Source: Biscogniauxia marginata | Taxonomy: Eukaryota > Ascomycota > Sordariomycetes > Xylariales > Xylariaceae | Assembly: GCA_022695795.1 (NCBI GenBank) | Contig: MU404092.1 | Coordinates: 62,001-126,000 of the forward strand | DNA: 64,000 bases | Direction: 5' to 3' | Shown: piece by piece, positions 35,311 through 48,275 of the stretch | Position numbering within the stretch: the stretch's first letter is position 1 | Layout: each line of letters begins with the position of its first letter | Notes under the pieces: generated by a model | Databases searched by the model: none | What the model was told of the DNA's origin: nothing | The model's input: the letters and a program-made list of their open reading frames with translations, nothing else | Translations under genes and position numbers: made by a program

Positions 35311-38300
35311 TTGGTGGGCGCGCGTAATATCGGCGGATGAGCGGTTAAGAACCCGCAAAATTGCATTCCACGGCGTTGGGTTGAGCGGTTTTAGGATGGC
35401 GTTTTGGGACCCTAGAGTGCTTCATATCGCTGCGGATTAGGCGTACTGAAATGCAGATTCATGATGAGTTTCGCGGTGTTCATGGACAAATACCCCAGAA
35501 TCCCAAGCCCACCTTGGGGGCTGAAGATATCAGAATGCCTTACGGTCGTCGTAATAGGCCCATTTGCCACCTGGGCCTTCAAGATGCGGCCGGCTCACTA
35601 GGATGCCATGTGTGGGCGTAGGAGGCGGCTATCTTTCAGATCTCTCGCTTCAAACCCCAACACCTCACCTGCCTAGGTCGCTTAGACGCCACTTCATTAT
35701 CCAGTCTGGCGCCCTGACGCCTAATTACTTTCACGCGCGTACCAGACAGCCGGTAATATTTCCGTCATGTGATGACCGGGAGCATCGACTGCATGTTTGG
35801 GATAAATAAAGCCTGCATTCGAGCAAACACAGCAGAGCCTCTTGGCTTAGCCAAGGGAGGGGTGATATGCGTTGGTCTATACATAGTACGGTTGATTGGA
35901 TTACTTTGGACTGGGGTAGGGCTCTGAAGGAAGGTCTAGGAAGAGGGCGATATGCAATAAATCCTATGAAAGACATGACTTTGCTTATTTCAAGTCTAGT
36001 GTAGAGCGTGAAGTCAATCGTCCATCCTACCGGGAGCGTATGAACCGATGACAGGGGCACTTCAAGGGGTTGCTTATCACCAATATGTCTCACCAGTATC
36101 TTCGTTCAGAATACCGCGCGTGATAAGATCGTCAAAAGGTGTCAAAGCCGCCTATGCCTATTCGGCCTGGTGGGACTATTTGCACAGCACTAGGTATCTA
36201 TTAACTCTCCCAAGGAGACGTAAACACGTTCGAACCTCATCCTTCGCTCCCGAACTTGCCTAGTAACTATTCGGTATGCCGCAAAGACATGGGATGACCT
36301 TGACCTAAGCAGCCGAGTTGTGTTAGCCGACGTTGGTTTCCAGCCATTGCGCGCAGGACCAACATGCGCCTAACCCATGCCAGAAATTTCTTAAGCGAAT
36401 CTCATAAGGCCAAGGTCCAGGGTATCCACGGGGCTTTTCCTGAGTTGCTGCAGTGCTGCATAGATATCGATCGGGCTTTTCCAACGTGAGAATTTGGAGC
36501 TAAGGGCTGGCTTGGCTGGGTATCACGGCGCCTATGCATGTCTGATCAGCTCGCGATGACATTCTGGAAAGGAAAAAAAAAGGGCCCCTCCAACAGACCC
36601 TAGCTTGTGTGATCGATACTTTCGGACAGTTCTGTGCGATACACAGGAACTCAGCATAGATAGATCACGATTCGGATGCCATGTTCCTTCAATCTCTACG
36701 CCACGACTAATTCTACAGCAAGAGAAGTCTCGTCAGCGGTCAACATCCGAAAAGCTTGGATGGGTTCGACGATCCCACTGGTCGAACTAAGAGCTCCTGC
36801 TAGGGCTGGGCATCACTAGTCTCCCTTTCTGTCGGTTTACACTAAGAATTAACAAGCTAGGAGGTCTACCGGGACGAGTCACTCCCTAATAGGCAGTCCA
36901 AACCTCTTTCCAAGAACCGGTACCGTAGCCCGCCAGCCAACTGTACAGCTCCGCAACATCGCCTTACGGTGATCGGCGGTAGGCAAGGATCTAGTATGGA
37001 GTATGGTGAACACGAAAGTGTTGCTTGTCTTTCAACATCTCGTTCGCAACGCTCACATCGCTTACATCTTGAGGACTCGAGGATAAAGTGACAGACAATA
37101 AGGTAGCAACCTTCATACATCGAAGGATCCGGGTATATGGGGATTCTACCGACGCCTTGGCGTCACTCTGCCCATTGATGCGGAACCATCTTCTTCAGCG
37201 AAGGGACTTTTGCGGAGGAGGGTGAGAGTTTGCATATGTGTTGCCGCATCGCGAGATTTAGCCCCCAATGGCACACCTTCGATTTCCTGGGTTCCGAGGC
37301 CCATCTGGCGATATCTGAGTGATATCTGGTGTAACAGGGACGAACGGTTGGGTCAATAATGTCTGTCTAGTGTAAACAGCATGCACGTCTCCGGGCCAAG
37401 TCATCAGAGGTTCAACCAACATCAAGCTAGAGGGCGACACCTAAGGCATTACACGCACCCGTTGAAGGGCGGCATGGCGCTGACCAACTACCAGTACGAC
37501 AGCGTTCTCCCTCTTAGCGGCCCACATGGTGGCCCCGGCTAGACTCAGAAGAGACGCGGGACCAGATCGTCGGGAACACAGTCGCGAGAACGATTGGTGT
37601 TTGCCGTGTCCAAACAAGTCGGAGAAGGGTGTGGTTCGCATCGGCTGTTTTCAGGATAGTGCTGCTGCCCCTATCAGGCAATTCCACCGATGTCCCTTTT
37701 TATGGGGGTGTTTTTTCTCTTTACAACCGCATCAAGGACGTAGGTATAACATAGTCATATGAGGGACTCTTGGGCGGAGTATAAGTTTGTATGTAGTATG
37801 TGCGTCTTGCTATCCCTGTGCACATTCTGTACAGCCAGGGCGCAAACTGTCACTCCTCCCTCCCTCTGATACTGGGCAACAATACATCTCGTGATGGATT
37901 ACTATACCGCTGCCGGATTGCCTGCCTCCCATGGACAGACGGTTCGAACGAAGCGGCAGTTTCAGTCTCAGCCGTACCGCAAGTGCTTGTACGACTGGAT
38001 CGAGAGAAGGCCGCTAGTGCTGTCACTGTCATCGCGCCATTGGCCCCGATATCAACTGTGGTTTCCACGAGCGGTGAATTCGTCGCGATGTTATTATTTT
38101 TATTTTTATTATATTTTGCACTTTAGCCCGGTAAGCCTTGGTGGGCTAAATTCTCATAAATTCGTCAAGCCGTGGCCGGGTATCCCACCCCTCCTGGAGT
38201 TATGACCAGGGTAGGGGGAGATGGAAACGGCCTCTTGTGACTCGTCGGCTGAAGCGGTCCACTGTCATTAAGCGCCGGGGCCCTGCCTGGTCATGCAGTC

Positions 38301-39317
38301 CACCCCATCAGAGGGCTTCTCCTCGCCGTCCGACCCGACTTCCTACTGGCCGAACCTCGCCTAGAGACGTGCGTTCAAAAGCAAGTCGCGCAGCTGCAGG
38401 GCAGGAATGGACGGTCCAGCGCAAGATTGTACTTGCATTGCATAGTTGCTGCTGCTGAGTAGGTTTAGTCCAGGTTATCCAGTCCAGACGGCGACCAGAG
38501 TAAGCCCATAAGCCATCCGTGCCACGAACCAGGACTCCTACCACGATCCGAGGCATCATCGACAAGAGCCTCCGTACGACCCCAGAATCCTGACAGGACG
38601 AAAGGGAGGGGGCCCCGGGCTGATATTCTGTCCTACCTCGCCGTGCGCTTGTCTCGTCTCTTCTCGCGTCCTCCACCTGAACTCAGGCATGTCTCGTCTT
38701 TCTTCGAAGGATTCATAGCCCTGCTCTATCTATACAGATGAGCTCCACGCCAGTCTTCGGGTTACAGTGGAGTTCGCCGGGTGTCTAGAAAGAGACACAT
38801 CTGTTTTAGCCCCTCCTCGATTGAAATAATTGAACAATCGCAGTCCAACACACGTTCTATATCCACCGCTCGTCGCTATACTCGACCAATTATCCTCACC
38901 TCCAACACTACCTTGCCTTAGAGGAAAACGGCCTTTTGCATGTGTACACCATACCTAGCATAGGAGGGACCCGGCATCGTTTCGGCACAGCCTCGTCCGA
39001 CTACCTATAGTCAGTTAAAACATCGCATTGCCCCAACCCGCGCCAGGCGCTTCTGCTTGCTGGACAAGCTCCCCCTAGCTTCCCTTGCGTGCCACGTCCT
39101 TCAGGTCTCCTTTTATCTGGCCGTCTGCACGGCGCGAATCATCTCCTGAGACTCCGACGGCCTTAGTTGACAAACGACTTACGCCGTCGCAAATCTTCAA
39201 GCAAGCAAGCAAGCGCACTACTCAAGAGATTCGATACTTCTTCGTTGGCTCTTAGACGCGATATACTCCGCCCTCAAGCGCCTTGCCGACCTACATCGCG
39301 GCTAGAGCTAGCTAGTC
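35311..39317. other. 4-kb gene-free stretch
   Basis: Normal base composition with no frame longer than about 120 codons, no matching exon series on either strand and no transposon ends that I can pair. The part just upstream of 39318 is pyrimidine-rich and probably the promoter and leader of the next gene. The rest could be a long regulatory region, a non-coding RNA or decayed sequence; nothing here decides it. Confidence 0.5.
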
Positions 39318-41852
39318 ATGGCTCTCGAAGCTCCCTTGAGGTCTTCAACAGGGAATATAATGTCTTCTTTCTCGCCTCATCCGGACATGCCCATCTCGTC
39401 ACCCGAGTCGCCAGCTCTCCGTCCGCAATTCCGGCCAATGTACGTGCTTTGTGGCTCTACACTTGCTGTGAAGGTCATCTACTAACTTTACTCAGGTCCG
39501 CTAGTACTATAGAATCGTCTTCGCTCCGGCCGTCCTCGGCTGCTGCTGCCCGCCCGTCGTCCGTCTCCAACCAATTGATGAGCCCTAGCGATATAGTCGG
39601 TCCTTCGCCCGTTACCTCTGTCGGCACCGAGGTCACAGAAATCGAGGACGAGATATCCGATGAGGCTCAGTCGGAATCTGCTGCGAATCCCGAACCCCAG
39701 CCCCAGGTCGGTGTTTTAGCAGGGCAAGAACAATAGGTTGTGCGTTTCGCTAATTGGGATAGTTGTTGATGTTGAGTACGAATATATCCGATCAAGTGCG
39801 CCAGACCGCGAGCGAGGAGGCGGTCTCCGTCATCCATGCTCCGGAGAGTTTCCAGAGTTGGGTCAGTGAGAGATGGCCGACTTTATATTATACCCCTGCT
39901 CATTTCTGTAGGCTTCTTCCGGTACCCCTTTAAAGCAATCAGAGTTGGCTCAAAAGACGTCGCCGAAGTCTTCGCCCAGGCTAGAAGATATAACTGTGCC
40001 TGCTCCTGGCAACGCTTCAAAGGTACCTATGCTAGATAAATGGGGTCCTAAGACAGAGATACTAACTATTCAGGCCAAATCTCCCGCCCTACCAACGCCG
40101 CCTCCCTTAGCTACGGATGTGAAGCCTGTTCGATACAGCCTCGACAGCGCTACGCCTAGAGCTCAGAACCTCCAAGAAGTACAAAGCATGTTGAGCGATT
40201 CCTCAAGGATACGTTCTAGTAGCACTAGTAGTCTCGAGTGTCAGTGCTATCGCTACGATGTTCACACTTTATGACTAACAAATCAATAGTGATTCCTGAG
40301 ACGAAGGAGCCGGAAACAGATGCTGAGCCAGACCTTGAGAGTTATGATGATGACGACGAGGACTACGTCACGCCCGTACGTGAGGAAGTGCTAGAGGACA
40401 TGGAGATTAGGTCGCTCAAGACGGCACTTCAAGAATGTTGGACCCTATGTAATACCTTGGCCAGCCTGAGCACCCACCACCGCGAAAGAGTTTTCAGCAC
40501 TTCCGGCACCCCTGACGGTCACGAGAAGGCGTGGAAGTGCTGTTGGAAACTGTGCCAGCGACTTTACGATAGCCGTGATGAAGCCAACGGATCCTTCAAC
40601 GTCCGCGTTAATCTAGAGCTTTGCCGAGATTTTTGCCAGGCGCTGTTCGACATACGCTCGCGCAAGGATGAGGTCGCCGACTCCGTCCTACGCGTGAGCT
40701 TTGAACTCAATAACCAGTGAGTTGCGGCTATAAGCTAATTGAAGGGAGCCACGCTACTAACACCTAATAAGCTTGTATAGTGCCCAGGACAACCGGAATC
40801 TACCAGAGGAATTCCGGGAGAGGACTTTGGACTTCTATATCACCTTGTGTCACAGATTGATGAAGCAGCGTAGCGAGCTGGCAGAGGAGACGAACTCGCT
40901 CCTACGCGCCTGCTGGTCGCTCGCAGAGATGCTCTTCAGCCTAGGGCAGAACAAGAGGGTCGGAAAGGCGCCGGATGAGGAGCTTCTAGGCTCGGCGGTG
41001 CAGGCCTGCTGGGAACTATGCGATATTTTCCGGGAAGGGTGGACGCAGATCCGGCCCGACAGGGGTACACCCCGGCCGAGCCAGATGAACTTTTTCGCAC
41101 ACAACCGCGACGGGGAGACAGATGGCCGAGCAAGCAGGCAATCGAACCGCTCCAAGCGAGACAGCCTGAAGAGGGATCCCGGGGACAAACCGCGGAAGGC
41201 GCCTCCGGTGCCGGAGACGCCTGTGACGGAATTCGAGGACACGCCGATCTCCCCGGACAGCCAGTCCCCGCACGTGCCGAACATCCTGGTCCTCGGGACC
41301 GAGAGCCAGCGGGGCGGGGGCCGCTGGTCCAGCAGCGCCTCCAACCTGTCCAGCTACTCGCAGAGCAGCCAGAGGACCTCGAGCACGGCGACCACGGCGA
41401 CGACCGCCGAGGACGTAAACATCACGCGGGTGAAGGCGCTGATCCTCAAGGCGGCGATGAACGTGGGGTTCTCGCGCGACGACAGCAGCGGCGGTAGCGG
41501 TGGCAGCAGCGCGCCTAACGGTCACCACAATGGCGTCAGCAACAGCAACGCGGCCTCGTCGCTGCAGGCCTTCGTCAAGTCGCTGCCGACGGGCTCGTTC
41601 GGGTCGCTGCCGGCGCACGCGGCGCTGCTGCAGAACTACAAGAACCTCGTGGCGGCGGACGCGTCGCTCCTGCGGCAGCAGTCGCTGCCGCCGCGCGGGA
41701 AGCGCGTGGTCGCCGCCGACGTGGCGAAGGCCGTCGGCTGGATGGTGCAGCGCGCGGCCCAGTACGGGTTCCTGCGCGACCTGTTCAAGCTCGTCTTCGG
41801 GTTTCACGTGGACGAGGCCGAGAACCGTAAGAACGTGAGTATCGCGGTATGA
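39318..41852 (+). CDS. Conserved fungal protein of unknown function
   Basis: Proposed exons are 39318-39439, 39496-39706, 39763-39861, 39912-40022, 40074-40239, 40290-40716 and 40772-41852, giving 738 aa. The N-terminal third is Ser/Pro-rich and disordered. The middle has a repeated helical motif with Cys/Trp: QECWTLCNTLASL, KCCWKLCQRLYDS, LELCRDFCQALFDI, LDFYITLCHRLMKQR, LRACWSLAEMLFSL and QACWELCDIFREG, so roughly six related alpha-helical units at residues 280-480. A Ser/Thr-rich linker and a conserved helical C-terminus follow. I half-recall it as a DUF7624-type protein but cannot confirm. The 51-nt intron 40023-40072/3 is stopless but has a textbook CTAAC branch site. Exon 3 is the least certain. 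The end at 41852 follows a donor-like GTGAGT, so a further exon is possible. Confidence 0.75.
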
Positions 41853-43462
41853 GGGGACGCAGGGGGCTCGGCAGCGAGGGACGGGGAGTGTGATGATATA
41901 AAAGATGAGAAGAAAAAAAAAGAGAAAAAAGAATAAGAAAGAAAAAGCGAACGATAGGGGAGGGAGAGTTTTACGCTGAAAGGGATGAATTGGTCCTCCC
42001 TTATGTACGCCACGACGTCTGATGAATTCGATCTGCGATATGAACAGCTTAACTACCGATGTTGGCGTAGATTGTCGGCTCCACGGCTATTCGAGCAGGT
42101 TTCAGACGCGGCCTTAGATGGAAAGACTGGGATGGGGTTGGGTCTCTGGTCGGAATGGAGTCGACATCGACTCTTTGTCGCTGCTTATCGGGTTTTTAAT
42201 TCCTATTATTTTTTTATTATTTTTCACGGTTTCGTTTTTAGCCCCCCTTAACTCAAAAGATACCCCCCTTTTTACCCTTTCCCTTTTTTTCTTCAATTCT
42301 ATATGAGTGGATAAGCGGCGTCAATTGAGACATCCTGTGCTTTTTTGGAAGATGGGAGGAGAAAGGAATGAAAGAAGATCATTTACTCTGCGAGGTCACA
42401 CTTTACCTTCCCCTGCCTATGTTATGCGTTGTCATGTATCGTTATGGCAATGATATATAAACCGGCAACTGACCTCCTTCCTTGGGGCACCCCGACGAGG
42501 TTTCAAAAGGGCTTGATATGGGTTGTTGGAATCTTACGATATTAAGATATATTGGGGCCCTTGTTACTTGCCCGCCAGACTACTCATGGGATTAGTTCTC
42601 AGCGAATGTACGAACACAAGATCGGTAGATGCTGTGATATTGCGAATCCTAGTTGCTCATCATTGAATATACTGCTCAGTGACTACTACATGATTATGCC
42701 CCTTGGAAATAATAGCAGCTAGCTAGACCGTCTTGCCAGTTCCTGGAGAGGCAGCATAGCATGTAGTAAGCAGGTTCACATTGGAGTTGCTTATTTCCCC
42801 CTTTTTCCTAGTGCCCAACATTCAAGTTACATTGTCACAACAGCGAATTATGCCACCACCATGCATCCTTATCTATATATATCTTATTCCAATAGAAATG
42901 GATTAATAAGACGAATATGGAGATCCTGTTGGCAGCTTGGAGTTTGTCATAATTCAATGCCACACTAACTTGCGCTCATTGTACAACATGATCAGGGGCT
43001 CACATGTCCCATGATATCAGACTTCTAAATGTATCTGCTGATAGAACCTTACTAGAATAATCGTTGTATGTGTCTACATGCTCTTGGAGTTGCACACTTG
43101 AGCTTTTCCTATGAATACCACTTACACATTGCCGTCTTCCACTTCCTTCTTTATCGAAATCAATCGTCGATCATAAGAACCACTCAGCATGGAAAATCAC
43201 TCTGTTTTACTCTTCGCTTCTTTCTTTTGTCGCCTTCCGCTCTATGCTCTTCCTTAGTCTCTAATAGAACGGTAACTTCTTTTGTCTCTACTCTAGACCG
43301 CGGTGCTGTCTGATAACAGATTAACCAACACAATACGTATAGATATTCCACTAAAGCCAAAACAGCAGTAAACTAAGGTAGCAAGAAATCATTGATCCAA
43401 CCTAAGTAGCACCAAATAGAGTCTCTACATCGCAGCAGCCGTGAATCAGCTCTATTGCCCCA
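41853..43462. other. Intergenic between convergent genes
   Basis: 1.6 kb between two 3' ends. It contains A/G-rich tracts (41909-41950) and T-rich tracts near 42205-42300. No credible gene or RNA. Confidence 0.6.
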
Positions 43463-45388
43463 TCATCGAAGAGAGTGAGGCAGCGGTATACCATACTCTG
43501 CCAAGTCAAAGCTACCAAGGTCGCCGCTGAAACCAATCGAGGTCACGTCCCCAGGAGCTAAGCCTGAGCCCACATTCCCATCCAAATCCCCTTCGGCCAT
43601 CAGCATCGCGGCACCCCAGTTGTCATCGAACGTCTTGCCATCTTCGCCGTTGTCATCTTTGATAGCGGGATTAAGCAAGGTATGTAGTGCGAGGGGCTTC
43701 TCGAGGTCTTCTTCGGTTTTCAGCATGACGGTGGGTGACAGTTGAGAGGCGGAGAAGGAGCTAGGATAGGGATGGTAGGGGCCCTTCTCTTCTTGTTCTT
43801 CCTCCTTCAATGACGGCAGTGCTGACGCAACGGGGCTCGGCGATGCTAGGTTATCGGAAGTAACAGGCCGCTCGGCGGGTGAAATCGGTGCTGTTGGCCC
43901 AGAGGCAAGTGAGTATTCGGCCGGATCCACATTCACCCTCTCCTCCTTCTTCGTCTTCGAGCCGAGCTCTCGGGAAAGGGGGTGGAACCAAAGGGAGCTA
44001 TCGTGGTGGTTAGCAAAGACGCCGCTGCTGCCAATGATGCTGTGGCCGGTGTCTACAGCATCATTGTCGTCATCAGGGACCCAGTCCAGGCTATTTGCAC
44101 CAGCATACAGATTCTAGCCGTTGCCGCTGTCACCACCACCTCCATCACTACCCACAATACCCGGTGTGACACACTCATTCGCGAGTTTGATCCGCTTCAC
44201 AGCCGATCCCTCCTGCTGCTGCTGATGTTGGGTTGGAGGGCCAACGCCGCTGCTCGCGTCGAAAGGGTGCATCCCCGCCAACACGCCGCCCGAACCCGTC
44301 TGCCAATCCTCTGGCGATCTGGCGATATCCCGGGCCAGCCTCTCCGACGACGTCACATCGGCGGTGGCGAGCTCGGACGGAGCTCTCTTGCCCAGCACAG
44401 ACGGCGGTGACAGCACCGGCGATGGCCGCACCAACGGCGATTGCGTTGCGGATGTGGCGTCGAGCTCTGGAAGCTCGACTGGCGTGGTCGGACCCGACGG
44501 CATGCCCACGACACGACCGTCGTTACCGTTAGCTCCGAGAGTTCCTAGTCTTTTTTTGAAATAGGCGAATGGTGGCGGCGCTACCATCCTGGGGAGCTCA
44601 GAACTGCTGTTCTGTTGCGCGGAGTCCGCGCTGCTCTGCTGGTTGCTATTACTGTGTCCAAAGGGCCATTGCCATTTCTGACCGATGCTCGAGCAGTTAC
44701 CACCGCCGCGTGTGCTCACAGACGGTGTGGTGAATGCGTCCCACAGTAGCTGTGTGCTCGAGCCGGTCGTTCGGGCGCGGGTTTGTGAGGCTCGGACGTC
44801 TTGTATGACCGGCGGCCAGTCGAATCTGGGGAGTTGCCGACCCGGACGCAGGCTGGTCTCCGTTCTGGGCTCCTGCCAAAGCCTAGAGTTGTTAACTGGG
44901 TCATTTGGGCGTAGAAACGTCTGGACACCGGTCCCACCGCAGTGGTCGCAGAGCGCGAACTTGGCCTTGTTGCCTTTTCTTATGAGTTTCTTAGCGCCGG
45001 GGGTCAAGTCAGCTGGGATGCCTTTCTCCCGCTCACTAGGTGGTCTGGCAGACGGTACCTGTGGGGTAAGGTGGATGAGATTCCCCCAACGGTTTCTAAC
45101 GTGGTGTAGAGTCAGTAATTCTATTTCTGTTCTTTATTTTTCTGTCTATGGAATCTGCAGGGAGCGGTGAGAGAAATTGACTACGTACCCATAGTCAGGG
45201 TCCCAACCATACCTCTCCGTCACGTATCGGATCTGGTTGAGCCCGAAGACGGGGTCACCGAAGGCCTCCCTATATTCCCTGGCAGCCTCGAGGTGGATGT
45301 TGGTGGTTTCTCCGCGCGGAATCTCGCGGACCGTCCTGTCCAGGATGAAGTTGATCTGCTCGTCAGTGTACCTTGTTGGACCAACCAT
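43463..45388 (-). CDS. Uncharacterised protein gene with an in-frame internal TAG
   Basis: Exons are 45388-45189 and 45095 onward; the splice gives DPDYGNRWGNLIHL. As read, the protein ends at TAG 44116-44114 (393 aa). The same frame stays open for 216 more codons to the next stop at 43463, in sequence that looks genuinely coding: acidic blocks such as DWVPDDDND, PSLKEEEQEEKGPYHPYP and FDLAEYGIPLPHSL. A 610-residue product would result if the stop were read through, absent in other isolates, or removed by an unusually short intron (44155-44114, 42 nt, GTGGGT..CTAG). The N-terminus (TDEQINFILDRTVREIPRGETTN) is a conserved-looking helical segment; a C-x2-C pair occurs in ALCDHCGGTGV. The remainder is Ser/Pro/Gln-rich. 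Function unknown; nuclear or regulatory by composition only. Confidence 0.65.
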
Positions 45389-47829
45389 ACTCTCTGTTAC
45401 AGGAAGGTTTGTTTCGGAAGAGCTTTTATTTCTATAGAATATCGTGAGTTATATATAGTTACTCGAAAGATGACGGTATGTCCTCGCTTCAGGCCAAGAA
45501 TAGCCGTGTATATAGCTTCTAGTAGATAGCAGTAATAGTTTTTGGATTCTGGCAAAAATTGAGAATGTCGTGTCTTTTGATAATTAAGCATGTGTGTATA
45601 TCCTACTACGTAAGAGTAAAATAGAAGATAAATTGAAAGTTCTAGAGATCCATGACCATTTAAATATTTTTTTTCTGTAGCGTGACTGGTTACTAGCTTC
45701 CCCAAGGCCCGTCCCGGTGGAACGATGATTCAAAGGTGAATGTAATGTGTAGTGTGAGAACGGCGGCACCGCAGTGATTACGTTGTAAAATTACACTTTA
45801 CAATACTTTAGGCTACTTCGTCATAGTGACAAACTAAACATTACCAGCTATTTCTGTTTTGTAAATCAAGTCTAGAGTCCGGTCATTTAAGTGAGATATC
45901 AAATCTAGGAAGAGAAGTAGGCTTATTAGATATACCTTAAGATACTTCTACCTTAAGATACTTCTACCTTTAAATTCTTGTTATGACAAGGGCTAATGAG
46001 CTTGGAATAATGATTGAATTTCAAATAATAATTTTCTTTGGTCTTAAGGAACTTAGGAGTCTAAGTTCATAGAAGAGGTCTGCCAGGAATTCTCTACCTT
46101 TTTATACCCAATCTAACTATCTGATGGCTTACCTCATCCTATACATGTTGGTACTTATGAATCCAACCTTAGTATCTAACCCCAATGACCATCTTGCCAT
46201 ATGACCGACTGGTCTTGGCAGTTTTCAGGTGTCCATCCGTGTGACACTTGTAATATAAGTTGGTAAAAGAGCTAATTAGATTAGAATATTTGAAAAAACA
46301 CATTGATGACAGGGTAGTTAGGATATGTTAAAGATGTATGTCCATTATGGTGAGACTAAATAGACAAATATCATCCGTAAGTCCCAACTATAGAAAACCA
46401 AATTGAGTAGGGGAGGAGCAGCTGAACTATATTGTGTGCAAAAAAAATTTTGCTACTTCTTTTTTAAGAATATATAGCGGTTTAATCTGCTATGTCTGAG
46501 ATCTAGCCTCGAAGAATATAGCATTTTCTCGACTTACGTATGCTCATTGATTCCCCACGGTTCGGTTCAGAAAATTGCAGGTTCTGCTAATCAAGAAACT
46601 TCCATCTAGAAATTTCTCTTTGTCTAATGTTGCCTGGGAATGGCTTTTTTTCTAGGGAAGGTGGGAGTTCGAAAGGACTTTCATTCACTTGAAGTGAATA
46701 TCATCACCCTGACTGAGGAGTGTGCAAGTGAATGTAAACCTTGCTTTTCCTACTCACTAGACATATAACCTAGATACCTGTTTGCAGTTGCAGGATCTGT
46801 CATGAAAAACCAGTAGTGACAAATGGAGGTAATGAGTACCATGCATATCCTTTGCTAACCCAAGTGAATTCTAGACTGTCACCATCGCAAGCAGGGCAGT
46901 CTTGGTGTAAAAGTTTTCAGAAGGCCGCTTCATTCATTCCCGAGGATACTGGAGGTAGGAAAATACCTCGGAAGGTGGTGCATATATAACCGTCAACATC
47001 CATGATAATGGACGTCGCTCAGCGAGTGCGCCAGCCATCAGCTTATGGTAGAAAATTTCCATCTTCCACGAAGGCCAAGCTCTAGTACATCATCTTCTTT
47101 AACTTCACTTCTCCCGCAAACCAAACCAACTGTATCGCCCTTATTGAAGATAATTGTTTAATATCTGTGAATCTATTGAGTTACAGCTAGTAAGTAACTA
47201 CCTGTGGCCTTGGCACCTTACTTCTCAACCACATAGATCCCATTGTTCTTTTCTCCCCTCCCCCCACATAGGATGAGGAGAGAAGCAACTCCAAGAATGA
47301 AATAATACTCAGCCTGTATCTTACCTTATACCAAGCCCATGTTACCAATTCCCCTAGCTCCTGTCCTAGAAACTCCCATGAAAGCATTACTGGTCGCAGT
47401 GTGTACCGCCACCACCAAGGAGCATCTGACTTGCCAACCTTTTCGATGTGGGAAGAAAGAAAGTGTCATGAACAATATATCGTGCATACAGAGATGGCTA
47501 GTGCCGTGAAACTCATGATGCAAACCGTCTACATCATTCAATAATAACTCACTATGCATTACCAAGTGCAACAAGGAATCCCTTATTTGCCTCTTCCAGA
47601 TCATATATATACAACGCCTGGTACGAAAAAAAAACCCCAAGAATATTATGGAATGTTCTTGCCGGTTAAGGTTCAACATGATGGCGGTACCTTAACCACC
47701 AAAAAGGATTCCTTAATAGGACTTCTCTTTGTCTCCTAGGCAACACGACCACGACCCGAAGTATACCCTTCTCCCTTATTGTCCCGCCCGTCACTTTAAA
47801 TACCCAGGTTAACGCCGACCTCCCCAACC
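45389..47829. other. Gene-poor, moderately AT-rich stretch
   Basis: 2.4 kb without a credible gene. A 16-bp direct repeat CCTTAAGATACTTCTA occurs twice in tandem at 45935-45966. The left end holds the promoter of the gene at 45388. Confidence 0.55.
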
Positions 47830-48275
47830 GGAACCTGGGCCTTGTGGTGCAGCGGTAAACAGCACGACTATGCAACGACAGACACTAACCCGGTTACAGT
47901 CATAATACTTTACGAAAGTAATCATATAATGTCGAAGCAACAATATCCGTGCTGTTAGTTACGCCAACGGAACGGCTTGGGTTCCGTCGGGCCAAATCAT
48001 CAACCGACCCATCTTAACATAAAATTAAAATTAAAAACAACAAATACAGCTGCGGATTGTATCCCAGCTCTTACGATAATGGGGCCGGGAGATCTGCTGG
48101 TGCCAATCTCTAATCTACACCACTAGCGCCGTAAACTACCCCCCTGGCCCAGGCTCCGGCCACGGCCACGGCACCGGTTCTGGCACCAGCTCCAGCTTCC
48201 GGGGTATTTACTAGGTGAATAATCTATCTGGTAAGTCGCAAATATCCCACCACTACACCACAAGACCTAGGTTCG
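47830..48275. mobile_element. Small element with tRNA-like inverted ends
   Basis: The ends are inverted copies of a 27-bp sequence: 47830-47856 on the plus strand and 48275-48249 on the minus strand agree at 22 of 27 positions, and four of the five differences are C/T or G/A. Both arms contain a close match to the RNA polymerase III A-box (TGGTGCAGCGGT on the left, TGGTGTAGTGGT on the right). The outer right end also reads GGTTCGAAATA, B-box-like. No reading frame inside. It could be a MITE or a pair of tRNA-derived SINE pieces in inverted arrangement. It is followed directly by a RIP-like AT-rich island. Confidence 0.45.

Noticed and set aside
41016..41807. Minus-strand frame of 263 codons
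   Set aside because: Antisense shadow of the last exon of the gene at 39318-41852.
47840..47905. tRNA gene
   Set aside because: Only the A-box-like part fits; no acceptor stem, anticodon arm or downstream B-box at tRNA spacing.
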